From Mucilaginibacter tolerans (GTDB taxonomy: Bacteria; Bacteroidota; Bacteroidia; Sphingobacteriales; Sphingobacteriaceae), in NCBI RefSeq assembly GCF_030519375.1, contig NZ_JAUMKB010000022.1, positions 1 through 64,000 on the forward strand: a DNA stretch of 64,000 bases, given 5' to 3'. Below are positions 1-8,076 of the stretch, piece by piece. The notes under the pieces were generated by a model. It saw only the letters and a list, made by a program, of their open reading frames with translations, did no database searches and was not told the DNA's origin. Numbering within the stretch: the stretch's first letter is position 1; every line of letters starts with the position of its first letter. Made by a program: the position numbers and the translations under genes.

Positions 1-88
1 AAGGATAATCTTGCTGCTATTTGAATATTGTACTTTTATTTATTATTAATCCTGTATCGTTTTTTTAGGACTAGTCATCCATTTATTG

Positions 89-850
89 TTATTGTGATAT
101 AGTCACCGTTCCCATATCCTGCACGCTTCCGTTAGTTACGACAACGCTACTTACAGTTTTCTTAAGGTATGGACTAACAGGAACAAAGTTTACCGTATAT
201 GTTCCGGCAGAGAGACCGGGAAAATAGAATTTTCCAGTAGAATCTGCGACAGTACCTATGGTATCTGTGCCCATAATTGCGTAAACTTTTGGATAAGAAG
301 CTGCAGGCGTAACTACGCCTTTTAATGCCCCTGAGGCAGCATTAGCTACCGCACGGATAACAGGTTTTAGTATGTATTTGCCGTTTCCTGTTAATACAAT
401 TGATTGAGCGGCATCAAAATCCAATGTCAGGGTATAGTCTACTCCGGCTGTTAGATTATCGTGAACATTTAGTTTTACTCCGGAAGTTTGTCCGCTTGGA
501 GTGGTCAGATCGTAAGCTATTCCGCCAATAACCACCTGGTTTCCCGTACTATTCAATACCAAACGGATTTGCTGAATAGTGCCGGCGGGTATGTCTTGTG
601 CCGCTAATAAAGTGTCTTTTCCCAATCTGAAATTTAAGATGTTGATGATACCACCACCAACAGCAAGTGTCTGCTCTCCTTTATCTGTTACGATTACAAC
701 GTTTTTAATGCTTAGTAAAACGGCATCATAGGGGCCCGGTGCATCTGTTAGTTTTACGCTAACATGAGTAGTACCAGATGAGCTTTCCTTTTTACACGAC
801 GCGAGGCAAAGACTTAAAAAGGCAACAAGGATTAAAATGTAATTTTTCAT
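89..850 (-). CDS. DUF4382 domain lipoprotein
   Basis: A predicted exported lipoprotein of about 253 residues. The N-terminus from the ATG at 850 is a hydrophobic signal ending in the lipobox LASC followed by KK. Residues about 25-165 resemble DUF4382, a Bacteroidota family of unknown function (opening VKLTDAPGPYDAV). The last 75 residues form a small beta-rich module (LKGVVTPAAS to GTVTI) like a carboxypeptidase-regulatory or transthyretin-like fold. I chose 850 over an upstream in-frame TTG because the signal peptide begins there. The gene stands alone and diverges from the Dabb gene. No enzymatic residues are visible, so a surface or periplasmic binding role is only a guess. Confidence 0.8.
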   Translation of the reverse strand: MKNYILILVAFLSLCLASCKKESSSGTTHVSVKLTDAPGPYDAVLLSIKNVVIVTDKGEQTLAVGGGIINILNFRLGKDTLLAAQDIPAGTIQQIRLVLNSTGNQVVIGGIAYDLTTPSGQTSGVKLNVHDNLTAGVDYTLTLDFDAAQSIVLTGNGKYILKPVIRAVANAASGALKGVVTPAASYPKVYAIMGTDTIGTVADSTGKFYFPGLSAGTYTVNFVPVSPYLKKTVSSVVVTNGSVQDMGTVTISQ

Positions 851-1073
851 GCAAATGTGTTGATTAATCAATAATTAAAATGTGTTAAATGTAACGATAA
901 TGTTGCATTATTGTTTTGATTGTTGGCACGACATCCAATTAGTGATCTAATACCCAAAGCGTAAAATTCTTTACTTAAAGCAACTAATTGTGGGTTAGTA
1001 AGTGAGAGAATGTCAATTTGTATATAGTTAAGGTGCTATTTTTTTATTAAAATTGAGGGATTATCAAACCATT

Positions 1074-1484
1074 ATGAACAAATCAAACAGAAGAAAATTC
1101 ATCGCGACAACCGCTTCATTGGCTATAGGAACCGCAGCTGCATCAGCTATGTCTTTGACAATTACCGAAAATAAATATCCAATTATTCATCACGTTTTTT
1201 TCTGGCTTAAAAACCCCAACTCAAAAGAAGACCGTGATAAATTAGTAGCAGGAGTGAAGACGCTGGCTAAAATTGAAACCGTTCGAGAATTACGGGTGGG
1301 CATAGTAGCTGATACCGAAAAACGCGATGTAGTTGATAAAAGCTGGGGCGTATCTGAATTAATGTTCTTCAGCGATCTTGCAGGGCAGGCAGCTTATCAG
1401 AATCATCCCGTTCACCTGGAGTTTATTAAAAATTGCAGCCATCTGTGGGAGAAAGTGATCGTGTATGATGCAGTGGACGCTTAA
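1074..1484 (+). CDS. Dabb-domain protein with Tat-like signal
   Basis: About 136 residues. The N-terminus (MNKSNRRKFIATTASLAIG) carries an RRKF twin-arginine-like motif and a hydrophobic Ala-rich stretch, so it is probably exported. The rest matches the stress-responsive alpha/beta-barrel (Dabb) family: an early IHHVFFWLK strand, a central helix, and a closing HPVHLEFIKNCSHLWEKVIVYD segment. Dabb proteins are small dimeric barrels with varied or unknown roles. The ATG at 1074 is preferred to a TTG at 1053 because it starts the signal peptide. The 3' end overlaps the convergent GMC oxidoreductase gene by 4 bases. Confidence 0.82.
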   Translation: MNKSNRRKFIATTASLAIGTAAASAMSLTITENKYPIIHHVFFWLKNPNSKEDRDKLVAGVKTLAKIETVRELRVGIVADTEKRDVVDKSWGVSELMFFSDLAGQAAYQNHPVHLEFIKNCSHLWEKVIVYDAVDA

Positions 1485-3007
1485 GCGATTCCCTGTTTTA
1501 AATGATCCCCTAAACGGATAGTAAGTGCAACCAGGGTCAACGTTGGATTTGGTGCCCCTGCTGTGGCATAGCATGCCGCTCCGGCCACAAACAAGTTGCT
1601 GATGCCATGAACTTTGCAGTTGGCGTCAACCACACTTTGTTTTGGATTGTCGCCCATGCGGGTAGTCCCCATGTGATGCCATCCGCCACCTGTAAATTCG
1701 GGCCAGTTATTGTCGTTTTCGTCGCGCAGGTATTCCATTAACCGCACGCGTCCTTTATCTAGGAGGCCAAGCTCAGTTCCGATCAGCTTATAAATTTCGC
1801 GGATGCTTCTTTTTTCCAACGGAGTGAGTACCCAATGCAGCCTTGCGCGGGGCATGCCTAAAGCATCTGTTTCGGAGTCAAGGGTAATACGGCTGTTAGG
1901 GTTTGGTGCTTGTTCTATGCGGGTAAAAAGCTGATAAGAATCATGTTTGCTTTCTGAGAGCGCTTTCTTTTCAGCCTCGTCAAATTTCGACATGTTTTTC
2001 TTCGTCTGTGCAGTATCTGATGTCCACATATCGATAAAAGCGGGCTGTTTGCGAGCGACCTCTAAAGGAGTAAAGGAAGCGGTGCCGTTTAATATTTTTA
2101 ACTCTCGCTGTTTTTCGGCGGTTATAGCTAATTCCGCCCGGGCCTTGGTTTTTCCAAAATCGATGGCATACAGTTTCAAAGCTTCCGGTTTGGTCAGCCA
2201 CAATTCAGCAGACTTAATCTCAATGTGCTCCATAAAGTAGCGGCCGACCTGGTCATTATCATTACCTAAACCTTGTTTTGCCTGTTGATCAGAGGTGAGC
2301 AGCAACCGTGCGTTTTGAATAGAACAACAGGCCAGGACAAACTTTTTGGCTTTAACTATATGAGTTTTGCCCGCAAAATTCTTGACCGTTACTTGTTGTA
2401 TAGCTGAGGCATGTTCATTAGCATCAATATTGGTTACATTGGCGTAGGTGTATAAATGGATATTAGGCGCCTTGACTATCGTGTCTTTATACTTTGCTCC
2501 AAAGCGTGTGGGGGGACTAAACTGCCACATCTTGTTAAAGATAGCAGCATGATCAAATGGTAATGAATCAAGTTTGGGGTCTTTCCCTAACCAATAGCTA
2601 TCGCGATATTCATAAGGTCCCAGATCAAGGTTTTTATGCGCACGGGCATAGTAAGGATCAAGATCCGCTCGCTTGATCGGCCAGCCACTGTATGGCACCC
2701 AATCCCGCTTTTCAAAATCTATTGGGTCAAGCGGCGAACAAAAACCCGCCCAATGCCCGGTTGTGCCGCCAAAATAATGTAATCGTGCTGATTCTAAAGG
2801 GAAGTAACGCTGCCCAGTCGTTTTTCCCCTATATAAATCCTGCATTTGCGATTCATATTCAAAACCGCCGCCTTCCAGCAGAATTATTTTGTGCGGAGTA
2901 TTCAGAAATTCTAACGCCACACTGATTCCGGCAGCGCCTGCGCCGATAATGCAGATGTCGCCTTCTATTAATGAGTTATTTGGTAATTCCCTGGCGTCTA
3001 TATGCAT
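1481..3007 (-). CDS. GMC family FAD-dependent oxidoreductase
   Basis: About 508 residues, a flavoprotein likely to oxidise sugar or alcohol groups. The N-terminus has the FAD Rossmann motif IGAGAAG followed by LLEGGG. The C-terminus has the GMC active-site block GGWHHMGTTRMG with the catalytic His, then VAGAACYATAGAPNPTLT with the second active-site position. No signal peptide is visible. The start at 3007 leaves an 11-base gap after the upstream small-subunit stop; a longer frame to 3049 would overlap that gene. The small Tat-signal protein just upstream resembles partner subunits of dehydrogenases, suggesting export as a complex. The substrate is unknown; sorbitol, glucoside or gluconate type are all possible. 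Confidence 0.88.
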   Translation of the reverse strand: MHIDARELPNNSLIEGDICIIGAGAAGISVALEFLNTPHKIILLEGGGFEYESQMQDLYRGKTTGQRYFPLESARLHYFGGTTGHWAGFCSPLDPIDFEKRDWVPYSGWPIKRADLDPYYARAHKNLDLGPYEYRDSYWLGKDPKLDSLPFDHAAIFNKMWQFSPPTRFGAKYKDTIVKAPNIHLYTYANVTNIDANEHASAIQQVTVKNFAGKTHIVKAKKFVLACCSIQNARLLLTSDQQAKQGLGNDNDQVGRYFMEHIEIKSAELWLTKPEALKLYAIDFGKTKARAELAITAEKQRELKILNGTASFTPLEVARKQPAFIDMWTSDTAQTKKNMSKFDEAEKKALSESKHDSYQLFTRIEQAPNPNSRITLDSETDALGMPRARLHWVLTPLEKRSIREIYKLIGTELGLLDKGRVRLMEYLRDENDNNWPEFTGGGWHHMGTTRMGDNPKQSVVDANCKVHGISNLFVAGAACYATAGAPNPTLTLVALTIRLGDHLKQGIA

Positions 3008-3018
3008 AATGCTTCGAC

Positions 3019-3396
3019 TTAGGCGTTTAAAATAGAGTATAATGCGCATTGACGGGCTTCCGTCACTGAAAGTACCCAGCCCGCTGCCATTATAGTTTTA
3101 CCTGTTCTAAAATCATTCAAAACACGATCATCCAGTTGCTTTTCGATAGCTGATTTATCCAGCGATGCGTTAGCGCCAATAAGCAGGTTGCTTAATAGGG
3201 TTTTATCGTCCTCTTTGGGGAACTTTTTCCGGTAAGCAATGCCTGCCTCTGCAATTGTCTTTTTATCCGCTAACTGGGAGAACAGAAAAGGGCGCGATGC
3301 TATGTTTTCTGGCGATGGAGAACATCCATCTGCAAAAGGCAATGTCAAGGCCAGTGCGGTGTATGCCGATAAATGTATGAATGTTCTTCTTTGCAT
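3019..3396 (-). CDS. Small Tat-exported subunit of GMC dehydrogenase
   Basis: 125 residues. The N-terminus MQRRTFIHLSAYTALALTL has an RR pair, a hydrophobic core and a following Cys (FADGC), so it could be a Tat substrate or Tat lipoprotein. The C-terminal GWVLSVTEARQCALYSI resembles the conserved end of small subunits paired with FAD sugar dehydrogenases (the sorbitol-dehydrogenase small subunit / gluconate 2-dehydrogenase subunit 3 type). This family call is from memory. It lies between the NagX-like gene (10-base gap) and the GMC gene (11-base gap), so all three look co-transcribed. Its likely job is to carry the signal-less flavoprotein through the Tat system and perhaps aid electron transfer. 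Confidence 0.65.
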   Translation of the reverse strand: MQRRTFIHLSAYTALALTLPFADGCSPSPENIASRPFLFSQLADKKTIAEAGIAYRKKFPKEDDKTLLSNLLIGANASLDKSAIEKQLDDRVLNDFRTGKTIMAAGWVLSVTEARQCALYSILNA

Positions 3397-3406
3397 ATTT
3401 TAATAG

Positions 3407-4534
3407 TTATACCCGTAAGAAGACCTTCTTTTTGTACATAAAATACAAAAACAACCACTTGATAAATACAAAGCAAATGGCTCCAACCACCAGCTTATAA
3501 GGGTCGCTGAAAAAGTAAAGTAACCAGTTAAAGAACCCTTTTGTAGTATACTCCCAATTAATAAATCTTCCGGAAATGTAGATAAGGATGGAATTCATGC
3601 CAATGACTTTGAAAAAGAAGGCCCATTTCTGATGGCCCAATACATCAATCACGTAATAAAATAACGCCATTAACAAAAGGCTTAATCCACCGACATTCAA
3701 TACAAATGAGCTTGTCCAAAGGTTTTTGTTGATTGGAAAATCCAGATTCCATATTTGGGCAAGTACCAGGAAAATGACCCCGACTACCGCTATTCTTAAA
3801 GTTTTTTGCAGTTGCGTAAGTGTTGTTTTCTTTAGGGTGATGCCGGTCAGAATACCTAATAAACCGGTACTGATTGCAGGAATTGTAGAGAACAATCCTT
3901 CCGGGTCGTGTATCTTTAGATATAAGCGGCCAGGTAGTATAGATCTGTCCATATAAGATGCAAAGTTACCCTGCATGGTAAGATCGCCTGCCGGGAAGCC
4001 GGGAGCAGAGGTGAACTTAAGCAACAGCCAATATCCGATGATTAAAAACCAGAACCAGAAAATCTGCCATTTTTCAACCGAATAGAGGTAGATGATGTTG
4101 GCGAGCATATAGGCCAAACCGATGCGACCTAAAACTGAAGCAAAGCGTATATCTGCAATCGGCTTAATATTGAGGCCGTTATTGTAAATTACGCCAAGCA
4201 ATACCAGGATGAGACCTCTTTTGATGACTCTGAAAAGTAATTGCTGACGTGATTTACCCTTTTCAAGCTCGCGGCCCACCGAAAATGGGGTGGACACGCC
4301 CGCCATAAACAAGAACAACGGGAAGATCAGGTCATACAAATGAAAGCCATTCCATGCAGGGTGGGTTAATTGATTAGAAATAGCCTCGAAGGGCCCCCAA
4401 TTTGTGGCATCAGCCAATGCGTGGAATATCTCTTCGGCGCCCATGATCCAAAACATGTCGAATCCGCGTAGCGCATCTAACGAATAAAGCCGGGTAGGTG
4501 TTTTCTGAAAATCGTCAGCAAGTTGTGTATTCAT
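3407..4534 (-). CDS. NagX-like / DUF5009 membrane acyltransferase
   Basis: 375 residues with about ten hydrophobic segments. The N-terminal block RLYSLDALRGFDMFWIMG is the hallmark of the heparan-alpha-glucosaminide N-acetyltransferase-like (NagX, COG4299/DUF5009) family. FHLYDLIFPLFLFMAGVSTPFS follows, also typical. Members are inner-membrane proteins proposed to acetylate or transport amino sugars. It is the first gene of a probable three-gene unit with the small subunit and the GMC oxidoreductase, pointing to a role in carbohydrate use. The exact substrate cannot be read from sequence. Confidence 0.85.
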   Translation of the reverse strand: MNTQLADDFQKTPTRLYSLDALRGFDMFWIMGAEEIFHALADATNWGPFEAISNQLTHPAWNGFHLYDLIFPLFLFMAGVSTPFSVGRELEKGKSRQQLLFRVIKRGLILVLLGVIYNNGLNIKPIADIRFASVLGRIGLAYMLANIIYLYSVEKWQIFWFWFLIIGYWLLLKFTSAPGFPAGDLTMQGNFASYMDRSILPGRLYLKIHDPEGLFSTIPAISTGLLGILTGITLKKTTLTQLQKTLRIAVVGVIFLVLAQIWNLDFPINKNLWTSSFVLNVGGLSLLLMALFYYVIDVLGHQKWAFFFKVIGMNSILIYISGRFINWEYTTKGFFNWLLYFFSDPYKLVVGAICFVFIKWLFLYFMYKKKVFLRV

Positions 4535-4640
4535 CGTTTAATTGTGAAAAATAATTAGTTAGGGTTACGAAATAAAACTAATCATTTCCAACAATTAATA
4601 CGAAATGCTAACAGCACATTTATAGTCTGTTACAAAATTT

Positions 4641-4868
4641 TTACTCTTCGTTGTAAGCTTCTATTTCACGGCCAATAGCATTTACTTCTTCATCATTATC
4701 AAAAAAGGGCATTTCTGTTTCCGGATCAAGCTTTAGCCAATGTGTTTCGGTATCTTTTTGGATCCGCAAGTAATCTTCGCCCTCTTTGAATACAGCATAA
4801 ATATCCTCGCCCTCGGGGAATATGGAGTAGGTGATGCCGTTTACTTCGATGTCAAATGGATCTTTCAT
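4641..4868 (-). CDS. Small acidic hypothetical protein
   Basis: 75 residues, strongly acidic, no signal peptide or membrane segment. It opens MKDPFDIEVNGITYSIFPEG and ends EVNAIGREIEAYNEE, with alternating strands that suggest a small beta-rich fold. I do not recognise a named domain. It begins 4 bases after the stop of the DEAD-box-like gene, so it is probably co-transcribed and translated with it. A tight pairing of an acidic small protein with a Lys-tailed helicase relative could mean a physical partner, but that is inference. Confidence 0.7.
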   Translation of the reverse strand: MKDPFDIEVNGITYSIFPEGEDIYAVFKEGEDYLRIQKDTETHWLKLDPETEMPFFDNDEEVNAIGREIEAYNEE

Positions 4869-4872
4869 TCTG

Positions 4873-6171
4873 CTAATGTTTTTTCTTCTTATTCATTTTT
4901 GCCTTGGTGCCGGCGCTGTAGTTGTAGTCCTTTTTATTGCTGGCCTTTTTTTCATGAAAGGCTGCACCGCGCAAAGGCTCTTCATTCTTTGAAGCTTTAT
5001 CCGGTTTGGCCACTTTCTTGTCTTTATGCACATCAGCGATTTTCAAGTCTTCAGGGAGCTCATTTAACCTAATTTTTTGACCAATGGTTTGTTCAATTTT
5101 CTTAATCAATGACAACTCAAGATCAGTTGCCATGCTGATAGATTGCACATTACCAGGCTCATTCAAGTCTTTTATCATTCTATGAACAAAAACATCCGTG
5201 TCTGCCGGTATCTCAACATGTATCAATAGCGATATGCCTTGCAATTCATATGAACGGTTTAATTCATCCGCAACAATCAAAAATCTTACTTGTTGTTGTT
5301 CTTTAAAATTCTCAATTGAGCTAAATCCTTTTGATTCAAACATCATTGGGTTTAATATCGCTACTTCATTTTTGAAGTTTAAACGAATATGGTTATATAT
5401 TTTTTCAGCGTTCAGGCGCGTGCTTACAAAAACTACTGCTTTATCAGTTGGGAGAATATCTTTTAGCAGCAATGTTAACAGGTTGAGCTTGGTTTTAAAG
5501 TCAGCTACATGGTATAAGGATTGTTCATGAATTTCCGCTTTGACTCCACTCAATTCTTCTATCTCGATCAGTGCAGGCATATTCATAAAAGGATCAATCA
5601 TTTGCTGCAGCTTGCTATGCATTACTTCGGTAAATATCAGGTGCTGACACTTGATGATACTATTGGCCAGTTCAGCTACCGGTAGTTGCGCCCCAAGCCT
5701 TACAATCTCCGCTGCATCATCAATCACCAGCATCATGATCTTATTAAGATTTAAGCCAAGCTTCAGATAGATGGCGCGTGCCCTGTCGGGCGTAGCCACT
5801 ACAATATCTGCTCCGTCGGCCAAAGCGTCCAATTGGACCTGCATTGATGGTTCGGTATATAGCCCCACCGTACGAATGCTGGCATTTTGATTTAACAGGT
5901 GAATTTTTTCGATAACATCAAGGACCTTCTCTTTATCAGGTACCAGGATAAGCGCTCTTGGCGCTTCCTCAAAGCCGTACTTTAAGCGTGTTAGAACGCC
6001 AAGGATGTAGGCAGTTGTTTTCCCGCTGCCTTCGGGAGCTATTGCGATAATGTCCTGTCCGCCGATTACCCGGCTAAGGGTTTTGGATTGTATTTCCTTT
6101 GGAGTGAAGTACCCGGCTGCCGTTACCGACCGTACCAGCTGTTTACTTAGTTTTAGTTTTTCTGCCCACAC
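4873..6171 (-). CDS. Degenerate DEAD-box helicase-like protein
   Basis: 432 residues with the two-domain layout of DEAD-box RNA helicases. A Q-motif-like FTPKEIQSKTL (22-32) and Walker A APEGSGKT (45-52) are kept. Motif Ib is ATPDRA (126-131). Motif II reads DDAA at 151-154 instead of DEAD. Motif III SAT is replaced by TEV (about 181-183). Motif V is not recognisable, and motif VI, normally HRxGRxxR, reads HRMIKDLNEPG, so the arginine fingers are missing. The last 60 residues are Lys-rich and probably bind RNA. ATP may bind, but normal hydrolysis and unwinding look unlikely. A TAnnTTTG promoter box lies just upstream. The small acidic protein follows after 4 bases. Confidence 0.85.
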   Translation of the reverse strand: MWAEKLKLSKQLVRSVTAAGYFTPKEIQSKTLSRVIGGQDIIAIAPEGSGKTTAYILGVLTRLKYGFEEAPRALILVPDKEKVLDVIEKIHLLNQNASIRTVGLYTEPSMQVQLDALADGADIVVATPDRARAIYLKLGLNLNKIMMLVIDDAAEIVRLGAQLPVAELANSIIKCQHLIFTEVMHSKLQQMIDPFMNMPALIEIEELSGVKAEIHEQSLYHVADFKTKLNLLTLLLKDILPTDKAVVFVSTRLNAEKIYNHIRLNFKNEVAILNPMMFESKGFSSIENFKEQQQVRFLIVADELNRSYELQGISLLIHVEIPADTDVFVHRMIKDLNEPGNVQSISMATDLELSLIKKIEQTIGQKIRLNELPEDLKIADVHKDKKVAKPDKASKNEEPLRGAAFHEKKASNKKDYNYSAGTKAKMNKKKKH

Positions 6172-6189
6172 AAGCGTTTAATTTGGGTG

Positions 6190-6197
6190 CAAAGGTA
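6190..6197 (-). promoter_or_regulatory. Promoter -7 box for the DEAD-box-like gene
   Basis: Minus-strand TACCTTTG fits the Bacteroidota -7 consensus TAnnTTTG. The predicted transcript start is about 6183, only 12 bases before the ATG at 6171. A TTTG lies 16 bases upstream (6214-6217), slightly closer than the usual 19-20. Confidence 0.5.
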
Positions 6198-6202
6198 CTA
6201 AT

Positions 6203-6236
6203 AAGTCTTAAGTCAAAAGTTCTAAGTCATATATCT
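6203..6236. repeat. AAGTC-type short intergenic repeat
   Basis: The stretch contains AAGTCTTAAGTC, then AAGTTCTAAGTC, that is repeated copies of a degenerate AAGTC(T/A)TA unit. Similar units recur near 27413-27456 and, inverted, at 27527-27556. Confidence 0.5.
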
Positions 6237-6278
6237 GTTAAGCGTGCCACCAATTATTCACGCTTCGGACTTAAATAT

Positions 6279-6286
6279 TAACTTTG
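6279..6286 (+). promoter_or_regulatory. Promoter -7 box for DUF1456-truC
   Basis: TAACTTTG matches TAnnTTTG. The transcript start is expected near 6293, giving a leader of about 14 bases before the ATG at 6307. No clear TTTG is seen at -33. Confidence 0.5.
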
Positions 6287-6306
6287 CAGCGTATAAAATA
6301 GCAAAT

Positions 6307-6588
6307 ATGAGCAATAACGATATCATGAAGAAGTTACGTGTGGCACTGCAATTGCGGGATGATGACATTGTTCATATCTGTAGCCTTGTAAATTTCCGCA
6401 CATCTAAAGCGGAGCTCGGAGCCATATTTCGCGATAAAGACCACCCTAATTTTAAGCCCTGCGGCGATCAGCTATTGCGTAATTTCCTGAATGGGCTCAT
6501 CATCTTTAAACGTGGACCTATGGAAAGGAAATCAGCTCCAAACAAACCGGATTCGAATCAGGCTGCCTCCAAAAATCCGGACAAATAA
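6307..6588 (+). CDS. DUF1456 family protein (single repeat)
   Basis: About 93 residues from the ATG at 6307 (an earlier GTG at 6244 would precede the promoter box). It opens MSNNDIMKKLRVALQLRDDD and continues FRDKDHPNFKPCGDQLLRNFLNGL, matching DUF1456, the domain of E. coli YehS. YehS-like proteins carry two copies in about 150 residues; this one has only one, followed by a charged tail. Function is unknown. Its stop overlaps the truC start (TAATG), so the two are translationally coupled, which hints at an RNA-related role. Confidence 0.8.
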   Translation: MSNNDIMKKLRVALQLRDDDIVHICSLVNFRTSKAELGAIFRDKDHPNFKPCGDQLLRNFLNGLIIFKRGPMERKSAPNKPDSNQAASKNPDK

Positions 6589-7268
6589 TGCTGGAAATTC
6601 TATTCAGGGACGAACACCTGATCGCTATAAATAAACCTCATGATCTGTTGGTACATCGTTCCAATATCGCTGCAGATGCCGAAGTCTTCGCCCTGCAATT
6701 ATTACGTGACCAGGTAGGGCAAAAGGTTTATCCCGTTCACCGGATAGACAGAAAAACAGGAGGTGTGCTGCTGTTTGCTTTTGATAAAGCTATCGAGATT
6801 GTAATGCAAAAGCGATTTATGGAGAACAAGGTCAGTAAAAAATATTTGGCCATTCTTCGTGGGCATACACCCGATAACGGTGAAATAGATTATGCTTTAA
6901 GAAAGGAGAACGGCACATTGCAAGAGGCTTTTACAATTTACCATACGTTAAAACGGGCCGAATTGGATGTGGCATTTGGCAAACATGCTACTTCCAGATA
7001 TTCCCTTGTTGAAGCGATGCCCAAAACCGGCCGGATGCATCAGCTACGCAAGCACTTCGCCCATATTTTTCACCCGATTATTGGCGACAGAACCCATGGA
7101 TGTAATAAGCAGAATAAGCTGTTTAAAGAAAAATGGGGAATGACTACTATGCTGCTGCATGCTTCGAAATTGACGTTCGAGCATCCGGTGGATGGACAAA
7201 TGATAACTATTGAAGCATCACTTCAGCCCGAGTTTATCAAGGTGAAGACTTTGATGGGGTGGAATTAA
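6588..7268 (+). CDS. truC: tRNA pseudouridine(65) synthase TruC
   Basis: 226 residues, RluA-family pseudouridine synthase without an S4 domain. It begins MLEILFRDEHLIAINKP, has the catalytic block VHRIDRKTGGVLL with the nucleophile Asp, and the late motif PKTGRMHQLRKHFAHIFHPIIGD. These match E. coli TruC closely in order and spacing, so the expected reaction is isomerisation of U65 in certain tRNAs in the cytoplasm. It is coupled to the DUF1456 gene by a TAATG overlap and runs into the convergent CAP-domain gene with a 4-base overlap. Confidence 0.88.
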   Translation: MLEILFRDEHLIAINKPHDLLVHRSNIAADAEVFALQLLRDQVGQKVYPVHRIDRKTGGVLLFAFDKAIEIVMQKRFMENKVSKKYLAILRGHTPDNGEIDYALRKENGTLQEAFTIYHTLKRAELDVAFGKHATSRYSLVEAMPKTGRMHQLRKHFAHIFHPIIGDRTHGCNKQNKLFKEKWGMTTMLLHASKLTFEHPVDGQMITIEASLQPEFIKVKTLMGWN

Positions 7269-7840
7269 TGCCCTTGAGAAATCTCTTTTTGCACCAGTTT
7301 GTACCTTCCGCTCTTGAGCATCTGCTGCTCGCGCGGTGAAAACTCTCCACGGCCGCCAAAGTCCTGCACCCAGTAATGGTCTATTACAGCTACGCCTACT
7401 TCTTTAAAAATGGGATTCATTAAATTGCGGCAATGGCCTTCGCTGTGCAGCCAGCCATTCATCACTTCGGGGATGCTCGTTTGTCCCTTCGCGATATTTT
7501 CGCCAATGGCATAGGTTTTAAATCCCTTAAAGCCATAGCCTGCATCCAGGGCACGATCGGACATGCTGCGGCCATTCATACTGGTATGACTGAAATAATT
7601 TCGCTCCGACATATCAAGGGCATGCCCACGGGCAGCGAACTCCAGTTGCTCATTCCATTTCATTGGTGGGGCGGGTGGAAAATAAGTAACACCGCAATTG
7701 CAACCTTTCGCGCGTATTTTATTTATGCGACTTAAAAACTCTTCTTTAAAACGGTTATTATTAATCTGCTGCGGTGCGGCAGAAACACAGGTGAGCAGGA
7801 TAACTAACAGTGATAATCCGCCCAAAAATAATCTCTTCAT
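7265..7840 (-). CDS. Secreted CAP (SCP/PR-1) domain protein
   Basis: 191 residues with a signal peptide (MKRLFLGGLSLLVILLTCVS). The CAP domain is clear: AARGHALDMSERNYFSHTS, GENIAKGQTSIPEVMNGWL, and the signature HSEGHCRNLMNPIFKEVGVAV. The conserved His and Glu residues of the CAP cavity are present. Bacterial CAP proteins are secreted and of varied or unknown function. It has no obvious operon partner. Confidence 0.88.
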   Translation of the reverse strand: MKRLFLGGLSLLVILLTCVSAAPQQINNNRFKEEFLSRINKIRAKGCNCGVTYFPPAPPMKWNEQLEFAARGHALDMSERNYFSHTSMNGRSMSDRALDAGYGFKGFKTYAIGENIAKGQTSIPEVMNGWLHSEGHCRNLMNPIFKEVGVAVIDHYWVQDFGGRGEFSPREQQMLKSGRYKLVQKEISQGH

Positions 7841-7894
7841 ATATTCTATTGACGTTTATTCAAACGGCAGGTTTAAACAAATGTTATTTGTTCG

Positions 7895-8076
7895 CTAACT
7901 ATTATCGGTATGGTGCGGATGTTTGATCTTGGACCGCCAAAATCTACGGCGTTTGCGCCTGTAAAGAAAAAGTAAGCTGACAGAAATTACAGCAATGATG
8001 ATTATAAGGTCGATAATAATACCATTCTTGTTGAGAAGCTCTTTCCGTCGCTGCTGCTCATATATACTTTTTTTTT
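7895..8076 (-). other. Out-of-frame transmembrane tail of the TPR protein
   Basis: After the A9 run, the -1 frame stays open to a TAG at 7895-7897 and reads SIYEQQRRKELLNKNG, then IIIDLIIIIAVISVSLLFLY, then RRKRRRFWRSKIKH and HPHHTDNS. This is a coil, a 20-residue membrane helix and a basic stop-transfer tail, exactly what TPR-TM proteins of this group have. A one-base slip would give a product of about 308 residues spanning 7895-8820. Programmed slippage, phase variation, a recent mutation and a sequencing error are all possible. Confidence 0.7.

Noticed and set aside
7698..7898. 66-residue plus-strand frame beside the CAP gene
   Set aside because: It mostly overlaps the CAP-domain gene in antisense and has no motif.
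8002..8075. The 22-residue tail VYMSSSDG to LLSTL as a genuine C-terminus
   Set aside because: It has no family-like features and the alternative frame at the A9 run gives a complete membrane anchor, so the tail is more likely a frameshift product.
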